Below are positions 42,117 through 51,161 of a DNA stretch of 64,000 bases, in pieces. This DNA is from Pseudomonas atagonensis (GTDB lineage: Bacteria; Pseudomonadota; Gammaproteobacteria; Pseudomonadales; Pseudomonadaceae), in assembly GCF_011369485.1 (NCBI RefSeq), contig NZ_VXCA01000013.1:1-64000 (forward strand). Reading direction: 5' to 3'. Both the position numbers and the translations under genes were made by a program. The notes below the pieces were generated by a model that searched no databases, was not told the DNA's origin, and saw nothing but the letters and a program-made list of their open reading frames with translations. Every line of letters begins with the position of its first letter. The first letter of the stretch is position 1.

Positions 42117-42485
42117 ATGCCTGAAGAAACTGTTTTGCCATGGAATGGCGAGGGACCACCGCCGACCGGAACGGTTTGCGAGGTCGATGGTTCAGCCGGC
42201 GAAACTGGATTTGCCACCTGCACCATCAACTACTCATCGAACGACGTGATTGTCTGGCAGTACCTCGGTTCTGACGTCGAGCACTGCGCCTATGTTGGTG
42301 CGCGTGAGTTTCGCCCGAACGGCGCAACTGCCGAGCAGCACCGGCAGAACCTGGCGCGAGAACTGTTCGAAACGATGATCCCTGCTGAAAGCCGTTGCCT
42401 GTCTTGGGAAGGCATCCACGAGAATGGCCGGCTCGACTTTCTCCGGGCGATCGACGCCGGGTACCGCAAGCAGGTGCAGCCATGA
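42117..42485 (+). CDS. Hypothetical phage protein
   Basis: 122 aa. LPWNGEGPPPTGTVCEVDGS and FRPNGATAEQHRQNL. Overlaps the next tiny gene by 4 bp. Function unknown. Confidence 0.65.
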   Translation: MPEETVLPWNGEGPPPTGTVCEVDGSAGETGFATCTINYSSNDVIVWQYLGSDVEHCAYVGAREFRPNGATAEQHRQNLARELFETMIPAESRCLSWEGIHENGRLDFLRAIDAGYRKQVQP

Positions 42486-42562
42486 TCACGAAGTGCGTAC
42501 TCGGCTGCACCCTCTTCTTCTGGCTTCCATTGGCCCTGACCATAAAGGCGGTGATCGCATGA
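42482..42562 (+). CDS. 26-residue membrane peptide
   Basis: MITKCVLGCTLFFWLPLAL plus seven more residues: one hydrophobic helix. ATG overlaps the previous stop (ATGA) and its TGA overlaps the next ATG. The coupling on both sides supports translation. Confidence 0.55.
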   Translation: MITKCVLGCTLFFWLPLALTIKAVIA

Positions 42563-42933
42563 GCAAACGAGCGATTCACCTTTACCCGTGGGACGGCGGC
42601 ACCGAGGCTGATCAGGATCCGCCAGAGCACGTTTATTGCGGCACCGATGGCGTAATGAACGACGAGCAGCTCACCAATGACTGGCGGCGCGTCACCTGCA
42701 AGCGCTGCCTAAAGATCCAAGGGAAAGAGCTGGCCGCACGAGCAGAGGATGACCGAAATCAGAAGGTCAAGCTGTTCGACGAGGCCCAAGCAATCACCAT
42801 CACCCTCGGTCACCGGAATATCTCAACAGCCCTCAAGGCTTTGATCAGGGAGCGCGACCAGCTCAAGGCTGAGCGCGACAATCTGCGAGAAGACCGCGAC
42901 GGACTACTCGACGCCGGAACAGACCTATTATGA
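42559..42933 (+). CDS. Phage protein with Cys pair and coiled coil
   Basis: 124 aa from ATG 42559. H-V-Y-C-G-T-D-G and T-C-K-R-C-L-K-I form a zinc-ribbon-like part; residues about 85-118 are coiled coil. Resembles small phage proteins near lar-type genes. Unknown function. Confidence 0.6.
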   Translation: MSKRAIHLYPWDGGTEADQDPPEHVYCGTDGVMNDEQLTNDWRRVTCKRCLKIQGKELAARAEDDRNQKVKLFDEAQAITITLGHRNISTALKALIRERDQLKAERDNLREDRDGLLDAGTDLL

Positions 42934-42998
42934 TCTTGATTCCAATTGCCGCCCCGCTCTACATGGCCTACCTCATCTACAAGGGGCCGTGGCGATGA
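42930..42998 (+). CDS. 22-residue membrane peptide
   Basis: MILIPIAAPLYMAYLIYKGP plus two residues, hydrophobic. ATGA overlaps at both ends with its neighbours, as for the 26-residue peptide. Confidence 0.5.
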   Translation: MILIPIAAPLYMAYLIYKGPWR

Positions 42999-43330
42999 AA
43001 GAACAAAACACCAAAGAATTTTATTCTGCCGAGCAGGCTTCCCAGCATGCCGTCGACTGGTGCAAGCGCAATCCAGCATGGCGCCGGATCTGTGATATCC
43101 CGGATCTCTCCGTGTTCGAAAAAACCTACCATGAGATCCCAAAACGCGAGCGCGCCTACTGGGACAAGAACGGCGGCGAAGAATGCTGGCGAGAATTCGG
43201 CACCGGAGGAACCAAGGTGCCAACTGGTTTCATCTCCGGCAATGGTGAGTTTTTCGACCATGTGCTCAAGGTGCCGCTCCATCACAACTTGATGACGGTT
43301 TATCGCGTTGGCAGGCGCTGGAAGCCGTGA
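42995..43330 (+). CDS. Hypothetical phage protein
   Basis: 111 aa from ATG 42995. Aromatic-rich (EKTYHEIPKRERAYWDKNGGEECW). Overlaps the next gene by 4 bp. Unknown. Confidence 0.6.
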   Translation: MKEQNTKEFYSAEQASQHAVDWCKRNPAWRRICDIPDLSVFEKTYHEIPKRERAYWDKNGGEECWREFGTGGTKVPTGFISGNGEFFDHVLKVPLHHNLMTVYRVGRRWKP

Positions 43331-43644
43331 GCCGCCTGGTCAGCGTCCCAACCGAGGAACTGACCGGCCCGGCGCTGGACTGGGCAATCAACGCGATCGA
43401 GGGTGATCAGCAGCCCGGTACAGGTCAGCTGCAACTCTTCGCTCTGCCCGACGCCGAGCAACTGATCATGAAGTACGGCGTCTGGGTCGATGTTGGTCAC
43501 CGGCACCCTTGGCTGGCCGACATGACGAACGACCCATTCAACCGCCAGCCCGGCGAAACGCGAACCATCGCCGTGTTCCGCGCCGTGGTCTTCGCCAATC
43601 GCGGCGCCACGGTCAAAGTCCCCGCCGAACACCTCCAGCAGTAA
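43327..43644 (+). CDS. Conserved phage protein (DUF2591-like)
   Basis: 105 aa from GTG 43327 (overlap with the previous stop). VPTEELTGPALDWAINAIEG and later NRQPGETRTIAVFRAVV fit the DUF2591 pattern of lambdoid early proteins. Function unknown. Confidence 0.65.
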   Translation: MSRLVSVPTEELTGPALDWAINAIEGDQQPGTGQLQLFALPDAEQLIMKYGVWVDVGHRHPWLADMTNDPFNRQPGETRTIAVFRAVVFANRGATVKVPAEHLQQ

Positions 43645-43695
43645 CCCCTTCCCCAACTCAACAGCCTGCCGGTGTACGGCGGGCGAGGAATTCGT

Positions 43696-44178
43696 ATGTC
43701 CGCAACAGAACGCTTTCACGAAGTGGCGAACGATGCGCTGTTGAGAATCAGCGAACACCTGTGGCCTGGCGCCAAGCTCGCTCTGGTGGTTTATGAACCC
43801 GGCAAGCCAAAGCTCGACATCGTGCTCAAGGATCAAGGCCTCGACCTCGATGAGGTATTAAGCACCCTGCGCCGCTCCGGACTGAGCATCGACGGCGACA
43901 ACGCCTACAAACGCGATCTGCTCGACGCAGTTGTCGGCGCCCTTGCACTCGGCGCGCAGAACAACAACCCGCCACCGGCCAGTCACTGGGGCCAGCGCTT
44001 CTGGGATATCGGCCGGGAGGAGCGCGGACTTCACGAAGAGCTGGTCGCAGCCCTAACTCTCGCCGTTGAGCGCTGGACAGTCTTGGCAAACGAGTTCAAG
44101 TACACCACTCCGGAGCATGAGCGAGAACTCGCCGAGATCTCGAAAGCTCGGGCCACCATCGCCAAAACCACCCAATAA
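43696..44178 (+). CDS. Hypothetical phage protein
   Basis: 160 aa from ATG 43696. ILHEV-like N-terminus, TLRRSGLSIDGDN, and helical C-terminus. No family assigned. Confidence 0.6.
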   Translation: MSATERFHEVANDALLRISEHLWPGAKLALVVYEPGKPKLDIVLKDQGLDLDEVLSTLRRSGLSIDGDNAYKRDLLDAVVGALALGAQNNNPPPASHWGQRFWDIGREERGLHEELVAALTLAVERWTVLANEFKYTTPEHERELAEISKARATIAKTTQ

Positions 44179-44215
44179 CCACCTTCTGCCGCCACGCGCG
44201 GCATGGAGCATCACA

Positions 44216-44428
44216 ATGAAAAAAGAGCTGATCAAGATCAGTGAATTCCAGCGCCGGCGCTGGGGTGAGAACGGTACACCACCCTGCCCCCAAGCGATCC
44301 GCAACTACATCCGCAACGGCCAGGTGCCAGGCGAGCAAATCGGCAAACTCTGGTACGTTGATTGGACAGCGTTCAGCCGGTCAGACGGCAATGATCTGGT
44401 CGCGATGGTATTGAAAGGAGCTGCATGA
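44216..44428 (+). CDS. xis: Excisionase-like protein
   Basis: 70 aa from ATG 44216. ISEFQRRRWGENGTPPCPQAI and NYIRNGQVPGEQIGKLWYVD form a winged-helix/MerR-like DNA-binding domain of phage excisionases. It overlaps the integrase start by 4 bp. It should direct integrase toward excision by binding the att arms. Confidence 0.85.
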   Translation: MKKELIKISEFQRRRWGENGTPPCPQAIRNYIRNGQVPGEQIGKLWYVDWTAFSRSDGNDLVAMVLKGAA

Positions 44429-45540
44429 TGGTCCCACGGCCGCGCAACAAGGCGAACAAGAGCCTCCCGCAGAACCTGTACTTCGATTCGCGGCGTTCGA
44501 CCTATCGCTACCGGCGGCCTACCGACGGTAAGTGGTTCCAGTTCGGCACCGACCGAGTCAAAGCGATCGATGCCGCGAAGCAGTTGAATCTGGAGTTCAT
44601 GCGCGGCGCTGACCTGGTCGGCGCTGTGATGGGCAGCACGTCGGAATCGTTCGCCGGCTTCCTGGACACATACGAGCGTGACGTACTACCGCCGCGCGAA
44701 CTGGCCAAGGGCACGCTCGGGCTGTACGCCGTGCACTTCCGCCGCTTCCGGAAACAGTTCGAAGGCAAGGCCGTCGACCAGATCACGATCCGCATGATCG
44801 CCGAGATGTTGGACGCTCTCACGCCGCGCACTGCCAACCAGTGCCGCGCCCTGCTAATCGACATTTTCAACCATGCAGCTGCCAAAGGCCTGTGCCCGGA
44901 CAATCCGGCGGCCAGCACCATCAACCGGATCGAGAAGAAGCAACGCAAGCGGCACACCGTCGATGGCCTGAAAGCCATTCGGGAGAAGTCGCCGCTTTGG
45001 CTGCAGAACGCGATCGATTTGGCGTTGATCACTGCGCAGCGGCGAACCGACATTCTCAACATGCGATTCGACGGAGTTCGGGAAGGGTTCCTGTATGTGG
45101 TGCAACAGAAGACGGCCAAGGCCAGCGATGCAGCGTGGATCCGGTTCAAAGTGACCGAAGAACTCCAAGCGGTAATCAGCCGGTGCCGGGATGACATCGT
45201 CTCGCCGTACCTGATTCACCGCCGGCCAGACCGCAAAAAGCAGAAGCAGGCGCAGACGAAGGAACACTGGACGCAGGTCGAAGAGCGATATTTGACGCGA
45301 GCCTTCAAAGAGGCCCGGGAAGCGGCGGGTTGTTACAAGGGGTGGAAAGAAGAGGAAATGCCGGGCTTCCACGAAGTGCGAGCGCTATCGCTGCACCTGT
45401 ATCAGAAAGCCGGAAAAGACGGTCAGAAGATCGCCGGCCACGCCAGCGAGACCATGACGAAGAACTACCAGAAAGACCACGCCGAAATCGTCTGGTCAGA
45501 GGCAATCCCTGACCTGAATATCAGCGAAATCACCGGGTAG
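44425..45540 (+). CDS. int: Prophage tyrosine integrase
   Basis: 371 aa (ATG 44425; a second ATG follows). N-terminal arm-binding domain of the phage P22/lambda-like type (YFDSRRSTYRYRRPTDGKWFQFG). Core-binding domain about 70-165. Catalytic residues: R in T-A-Q-R-R-T-D, H-E-V-R-A-L, H in A-G-H-A-S-E-T and Y in T-K-N-Y-Q-K-D. Its gene ends 89 bp before attR in tRNA-Pro. Confidence 0.94.
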   Translation: MMVPRPRNKANKSLPQNLYFDSRRSTYRYRRPTDGKWFQFGTDRVKAIDAAKQLNLEFMRGADLVGAVMGSTSESFAGFLDTYERDVLPPRELAKGTLGLYAVHFRRFRKQFEGKAVDQITIRMIAEMLDALTPRTANQCRALLIDIFNHAAAKGLCPDNPAASTINRIEKKQRKRHTVDGLKAIREKSPLWLQNAIDLALITAQRRTDILNMRFDGVREGFLYVVQQKTAKASDAAWIRFKVTEELQAVISRCRDDIVSPYLIHRRPDRKKQKQAQTKEHWTQVEERYLTRAFKEAREAAGCYKGWKEEEMPGFHEVRALSLHLYQKAGKDGQKIAGHASETMTKNYQKDHAEIVWSEAIPDLNISEITG

Positions 45541-45571
45541 TTTTGCGCAAGTTTTGCGCAGGTTTTGCGCA
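45540..45571 (+). repeat. Three 10-bp direct repeats, candidate integrase arm sites
   Basis: GTTTTGCGCA at 45540-45549, 45551-45560 and 45562-45571, 11-bp period, i.e. one helical turn. A fourth copy lies at 2952-2961 near attL, so both arms carry it, as expected for integrase or excisionase arm sites. Confidence 0.7.
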
Positions 45572-45580
45572 GGCACAAAA

Positions 45581-45603
45581 AAGCCGATCTAGCTTATCGG
45601 CTT
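45581..45603 (-). terminator. Terminator beside attR
   Basis: AAGCCGAT-AAGCTAG-ATCGGCTT then T-run on the minus strand; would end transcripts leaving tRNA-Pro. Confidence 0.65.
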
Positions 45604-45628
45604 AAGTGTCTGATTTTACTCAGGAATT

Positions 45629-45677
45629 ATGGTCGGGACGGAGTGATTCGAACACTCGACCCCTAGCACCCCATGCT
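45629..45677. repeat. attR: attR: 49-bp core repeat in tRNA-Pro
   Basis: Identical to 2788-2836. It rebuilds the tRNA 3' part, so integration left a functional tRNA. Confidence 0.92.
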
Positions 45678-45706
45678 AGTGCGCTACCGGACTGCGCTAC
45701 GCCCCG
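45630..45706 (-). tRNA. tRNA-Pro (anticodon GGG)
   Basis: 77 nt including encoded CCA. The acceptor stem pairs, T-loop GTTCGAATC is present and the anticodon loop reads ATGGGGT, giving GGG (reads CCC/CCU). It is the attachment site; its 3' 48 nt come from the prophage copy. Confidence 0.95.
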
Positions 45707-45795
45707 ACTGGTTTTACTACTCGCCCTCCTCCTCGAAGAGCGCTCAAGAATATATCGCAAGCGTTTGAAAACTGGAAGTATTCAAACGCAGCTTT

Positions 45796-46152
45796 TTATT
45801 TTTTGAGAACCACCAGTACATCTTCCAACTCGGCAATCATCTGCCGAATCATCTGTTTGTATTGGGTAGTGTCGTCTTTGGCTTCGTCACCGGACAGGCG
45901 CAAGCGTGCGCCGCCGATGGTGAAACCCTGATCGTAAAGGAGCGCGCGTATCTGCCGGATCATCAGCACGTCCTGGCGCTGATAATACCGGCGGTTTCCG
46001 CGGCGTTTGACGGGGTTAAGCTGAGGAAACTCCTGCTCCCAGTAGCGCAGCACGTGTGGCTTTACGGCACACAGCTCGCTGACTTCACCAATGGTGAAGT
46101 AGCGCTTGCCCGGGATGACGGGTAGTTCGTCGTTATGACTTGGTTCCAGCAT
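45796..46152 (-). CDS. MerR-family transcriptional regulator
   Basis: 118 aa from ATG 46152. [14 protein letters not shown], then [16 protein letters not shown] and [17 protein letters not shown], a MerR DNA-binding domain with a short C-terminal helix. Conserved neighbour of ihfA in gammaproteobacteria; effector unknown. Overlaps the ihfA end. Confidence 0.9.
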   Translation of the reverse strand: MLEPSHNDELPVIPGKRYFTIGEVSELCAVKPHVLRYWEQEFPQLNPVKRRGNRRYYQRQDVLMIRQIRALLYDQGFTIGGARLRLSGDEAKDDTTQYKQMIRQMIAELEDVLVVLKK

Positions 46153-46435
46153 AAGCCTCAACTCGGGCCTTCAACTTCTGCCCTGGACGAAAGGTGACCA
46201 CACGGCGAGCCGTGATCGGGATTTCTTCCCCCGTTTTCGGGTTGCGGCCAGGCCGCTGGCGTTTGTCCCGAAGATCGAAATTGCCGAAACCGGACAATTT
46301 GACCTGCTCGTTGTCTTCAAGAGCGTGCCTGATTTCCTCGAAAAACAGTTCTACCAATTCCTTGGCTTCCCGCTTGTTCAGGCCCAGCTCTTCATACAGA
46401 CGTTCCGCCATCTCAGCTTTCGTCAAAGCCCCCAT
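46133..46435 (-). CDS. ihfA: Integration host factor subunit alpha
   Basis: 100 aa. [22 protein letters not shown] and the arm [13 protein letters not shown] identify IhfA. Binds and bends DNA with IhfB; also a host factor for lambda-type integration. Downstream of pheT, 3 bp apart. Confidence 0.98.
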   Translation of the reverse strand: MGALTKAEMAERLYEELGLNKREAKELVELFFEEIRHALEDNEQVKLSGFGNFDLRDKRQRPGRNPKTGEEIPITARRVVTFRPGQKLKARVEAYAGTKS

Positions 46436-46438
46436 ACG

Positions 46439-48817
46439 TCACTTCCTTAACGTGGCGTTCAACCTTTGTTCGAGCGAGGTGAGGATATTTTGCGTCGTCG
46501 AATTCACCTCATCGTCATTAAGAGTGCGCGATGGATGCTGCCAGGTCAAGCCAACTGCAAGGCTTTTTCTATCAGGATCAATGCCTTTACCCTGATAAAC
46601 GTCAAACAGCCTTAGATCTGTGAGCCATTCGCCTGCATTTTCACGGATTACGTCCAGCACAGCCGAGGCCGCGACGTCTTTATGCGCAATCAGTGCAAGG
46701 TCACGACGCACTTCAGGAAAGCGCGACAACTCGTGGAATTTCGGCATTTTACCGAGCGCCACTTCAGCCAGAACCAGCTCGAAAACGAAGACTGGACGGT
46801 CAAGGCCCAAAGCTTTCGACAGCTCCGGGTGGATCGCGCCGATAAAGCCGACTTCACGCCCTTCGCGTTCGATGCGCGCGGTCTGACCCGGGTGCAGCGC
46901 CGGGTGCTTGCCCGGTGCAAAAGTGAACGAATCCAGTGCACCGGCAAAGCCCAGCACCGCTTCCACGTCAGCTTTGATGTCGAAGAAATCGACCGTGTCG
47001 CGACCTTGGGCCCAGCCTTCCGGCAGACGGCTGCCGCAGACCACACCGGACAGCATCGGCTCTTGCTTCAGACCTTCGAGCTGACCGACGAAGCGCAGAC
47101 CGCTTTCGAACAGACGCACGCGATCCTGCTGACGATTCAGGTTGTGCTGCAATGCCTTGACCAGACCCGGCCACAGCGACGAGCGCATGGCAGCCATGTC
47201 ATTGGAGATTGGATTGGCCAGCAACAGCGGCTCGACGCCCGGGTTGAACAGTTCGAACTGCTTTGGATCGATGAAGCTGTAAGTGATCGCTTCCTGATAA
47301 CCACGTGCCACCAGCAGGCGACGCAGCTCCGGCAGGTCGCTACGCGCCTCGGCCTTGGCTTGTGGAGCAAGGCGCGCCTGTGGGTAACGAACCGGCAGAC
47401 GGTTGTAGCCATACAGACGAGCCAGTTCTTCAATCAGATCGACTTCCAGACTGATGTCGAAGCGGTGGCTCGGCACTTCCACGCGCCACTGCCCTGCACC
47501 CTCGGCGGAAATGTTCAGGCCCAAGGCGCTGAGCAGACGCTCGACCTGTGCCGAATCCATTTCCATACCGAGCATCTGTGTGATGCGCTGGGCACGCAGG
47601 GTGATCGGCGCGATAGACGGCAGATGCTGCTCGCTGACAGTCTCGATGATCGGGCCGGCTTCGCCGCCAGTGATTTCCAGCAGCAGGCCAGTGGCGCGCT
47701 CCATGGCTTCACGGGCCAGCTGCCAGTCCACGCCACGCTCGTAGCGATGCGAAGCGTCGGTGTGCAGGCCGTAGGAACGAGCCTTGCCCGCGACAGCGAT
47801 CTGGTCGAAGAAAGCACTTTCCAGAAATACGTCGCGAGTGGTTGCGGATACACCGCTGTGCTCGCCACCCATCACGCCGGCGATCGCCAAGGCGCGGGTG
47901 TGGTCAGCGATGACCAGCGTATCGCTACGCAGACTGACTTCCTGACCGTCGAGCAGAACCAGCTTCTCGCCCTCTTCCGCCATGCGCACACGGATGCCGC
48001 CATTGATTTCGGCGAGATCGAAGGCGTGCAGCGGTTGACCCAGCTCAAGCATCACGTAGTTGGTGATGTCGACAGCGGCGTCGATACTGCGCACTTCGGC
48101 GCGGCGCAGACGCTCGACCATCCACAGCGGTGTTGGTTTGGACAGGTCGACGTTACGGATAACACGGCCCAGGTAGCGCGGGCACGCAGCCGGCGCCAGT
48201 ACTTCTACCGAACGTACTTCGTCGTGCACGGCAGGAATAGTCATCACGACCGGACGGGTAACCGGAACAGCGTACAGCGCGCCGACTTCACGAGCCAGAC
48301 CGGCCAGGGACAGGCAGTCGCCACGGTTCGGAGTCAGATCGACTTCGATGGTGGCGTCTTCCAGGTCCAGGTACACACGGAAGTCTTCGCCCACCGGCGC
48401 ATCGGCCGGCAGCTCCATCAGACCGTCGTTACCTTCACCGACTTGCAGCTCGGCTTGCGAGCAGAGCATGCCGTTGGACTCGACGCCACGCAGCTTGGCC
48501 TTCTTGATCTTGAAGTCGCCCGGCAGCTCGGCACCGATCATGGCAAACGGAATCTTCAGGCCCGGACGCACGTTTGGCGCACCGCACACGACCTGGAAGG
48601 TTTCCGCGCCGTTGCTCACCTGGCAAACGCGCAATTTATCGGCATCAGGGTGTTGCTCGGTGCTCAGCACCTCGCCCACCACTACACCACTGAAAACACC
48701 GGCGGCCGGAGTAACGCTATCGACCTCAAGACCGGCCATCGACAGACGGGCAACCAGCTCGTCGCGATCTACCTGCGGGCTAACCCAGCCACGCAGCCAT
48801 TGTTCACTGAATTTCAT
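46439..48817 (-). CDS. pheT: Phenylalanyl-tRNA synthetase beta subunit
   Basis: 792 aa, the usual length. N-terminal tRNA-binding EMAP-like part (GVVVGEVLSTEQHPDADKLRVC), B3/B4 and B5 domains, and C-terminal FDX-ACB anticodon-binding domain (FPEVRRDLALIA...DPDRKSLAVGLTWQH). Charges tRNA-Phe with PheS. Operon with pheS and ihfA. Confidence 0.98.
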   Translation of the reverse strand: MKFSEQWLRGWVSPQVDRDELVARLSMAGLEVDSVTPAAGVFSGVVVGEVLSTEQHPDADKLRVCQVSNGAETFQVVCGAPNVRPGLKIPFAMIGAELPGDFKIKKAKLRGVESNGMLCSQAELQVGEGNDGLMELPADAPVGEDFRVYLDLEDATIEVDLTPNRGDCLSLAGLAREVGALYAVPVTRPVVMTIPAVHDEVRSVEVLAPAACPRYLGRVIRNVDLSKPTPLWMVERLRRAEVRSIDAAVDITNYVMLELGQPLHAFDLAEINGGIRVRMAEEGEKLVLLDGQEVSLRSDTLVIADHTRALAIAGVMGGEHSGVSATTRDVFLESAFFDQIAVAGKARSYGLHTDASHRYERGVDWQLAREAMERATGLLLEITGGEAGPIIETVSEQHLPSIAPITLRAQRITQMLGMEMDSAQVERLLSALGLNISAEGAGQWRVEVPSHRFDISLEVDLIEELARLYGYNRLPVRYPQARLAPQAKAEARSDLPELRRLLVARGYQEAITYSFIDPKQFELFNPGVEPLLLANPISNDMAAMRSSLWPGLVKALQHNLNRQQDRVRLFESGLRFVGQLEGLKQEPMLSGVVCGSRLPEGWAQGRDTVDFFDIKADVEAVLGFAGALDSFTFAPGKHPALHPGQTARIEREGREVGFIGAIHPELSKALGLDRPVFVFELVLAEVALGKMPKFHELSRFPEVRRDLALIAHKDVAASAVLDVIRENAGEWLTDLRLFDVYQGKGIDPDRKSLAVGLTWQHPSRTLNDDEVNSTTQNILTSLEQRLNATLRK

Positions 48818-48843
48818 CCTGCTCTCCTAAGAATTCGTTACGA

Positions 48844-49912
<1,069 letters not shown>

Positions 49913-49969
49913 TTATGACGTTTAACACCTGACCCCACAGAGGTGAGGCCGGGTGACTGTCGGGGGTAC

Positions 49970-50326
49970 TTAAGCCAAGGTGGCTTTAGCTTTCTCGACA
50001 ATCGCAGCAAACGCCGCTTTTTCGTTCACTGCCAGATCAGCCAGAACCTTACGGTCGATCTCGATGGACGCTTTTTTCAGGCCAGCAATGAAACGGCTGT
50101 AGGACAGACCGTTAACACGAGCACCAGCGTTGATACGAGCGATCCACAGAGCGCGGAACTGACGTTTTTTCTGACGACGGTCACGGTAGGCGTATTGGCC
50201 TGCCTTGATTACCGCTTGCTTGGCAACACGGAATACGCGGGAGCGTGCGCCGTAGTAGCCTTTAGCAAGTTTCAGAATTTTTTTGTGACGCTTACGGGCA
50301 ATGACGCCACGCTTTACACGAGCCAT
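49970..50326 (-). CDS. rplT: 50S ribosomal protein L20
   Basis: 118 aa, highly basic, begins [16 protein letters not shown]. Canonical length and order after rpmI. Confidence 0.98.
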
Positions 50327-50354
50327 GAGTTACTTCCTCTATTCTTGACTAAAA

Positions 50355-50549
50355 TTAACGAAGGCGCAGCATGCGCTCGACTTTTGCCACGTCAGACGGA
50401 TGCAGCAAGCTGCTACCGCGCAGTTGACGCTTACGCTTGGTCGACATTTTAGTCAGGATGTGGCTCTTGAAAGCGTGCTTGTGCTTGATACCGTTAGCAG
50501 TTTTCAGAAACCGCTTAGCAGCACCACTTTTGGTTTTCATTTTTGGCAT
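50355..50549 (-). CDS. rpmI: 50S ribosomal protein L35
   Basis: 64 aa: [14 protein letters not shown] start and K-R-Q-L-R-G-S-S-L motif. Confidence 0.98.
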   Translation of the reverse strand: MPKMKTKSGAAKRFLKTANGIKHKHAFKSHILTKMSTKRKRQLRGSSLLHPSDVAKVERMLRLR

Positions 50550-50609
50550 GTTCGGATACTCCGCATTCAGTTGATAAACATAATCAGAAGGCCTGCCGTG
50601 CCCTGTTGA

Positions 50610-51161
50610 TTACTTCTTCTTTTTCGGGGCGATGACCATGATCAGCTGGCGTCCTTCCATCTTAGGATGCTGTTCGACCGAACCGTACTCGAGCAGGTCA
50701 GCTTCAACCCGCTTGAGGAGTTCCATCCCCAGCTCCTGGTGGGCCATCTCACGGCCGCGGAATCGCAAGGATACCTTGGCCCTGTCCCCATCACTCAGGA
50801 AACGTACCAGGTTGCGCAGTTTTACCTGGTAATCCCCTTCCTCCGTCCCTGGACGAAACTTGATTTCTTTAACCTGAATCTGCTTCTGGTTTTTCTTCGC
50901 TGCAGCAATCTGCTTCTTCTTTTCGAAGATCGACTTGCCGTAGTCCATCACACGGCAAACCGGTGGGACTGCGTCAGCAGAGATTTCTACCAGATCAAGC
51001 TTTGCTTCTTCAGCAATACGAAGCGCTTCATCAATCGAGACGATGCCAATCTGCTCGCCATCAGCGCCAATTAACCGAACCTCGCGTGCCGAGATATTCT
51101 CGTTGATCGGGGCTTTCGGTGCAGCTCGTTTATCTTGTCTCATTTCACGCTTAATAATAAT
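50610..51161 (-). CDS. infC: Translation initiation factor IF-3 (AUU start)
   Basis: 183 aa if started at AUU 51161-51159 behind the ribosome site CGGAGTA. An ATG start at 51143 would lack both the I-K-R-E leader and the ribosome site. Three AUU codons are in tandem; the first overlaps the thrS stop. AUU starts let IF-3 repress its own translation in relatives. Contains [11 protein letters not shown] and I-K-F-R-P-G-T. Confidence 0.95.
   Translation of the reverse strand: MIIKREMRQDKRAAPKAPINENISAREVRLIGADGEQIGIVSIDEALRIAEEAKLDLVEISADAVPPVCRVMDYGKSIFEKKKQIAAAKKNQKQIQVKEIKFRPGTEEGDYQVKLRNLVRFLSDGDRAKVSLRFRGREMAHQELGMELLKRVEADLLEYGSVEQHPKMEGRQLIMVIAPKKKK

Larger units (their letters stand above)
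2788..45677. mobile_element. Complete lambda/HK97-like siphoprophage integrated in tRNA-Pro
   Basis: The element is bounded by identical 49-bp repeats at 2788-2836 and 45629-45677. It contains a full siphophage set: integrase and excisionase, repressor/Cro pair, replication genes, nin-like nucleases, holins, HNH-terminase-portal-protease-capsid block, lambda-order tail genes (tube, G/T, H, M, L, K, I, J), fibres, endolysin and Rz/Rz1. No structural gene is obviously broken, so it could be inducible. A diversity-generating retroelement sits at 37036-40006. Confidence 0.92.

Noticed and set aside
45540-45571. Short direct repeats as a CRISPR or plasmid iteron array
   Set aside because: Only 10 bp with 1-bp spacing, beside int and att; arm sites fit better.
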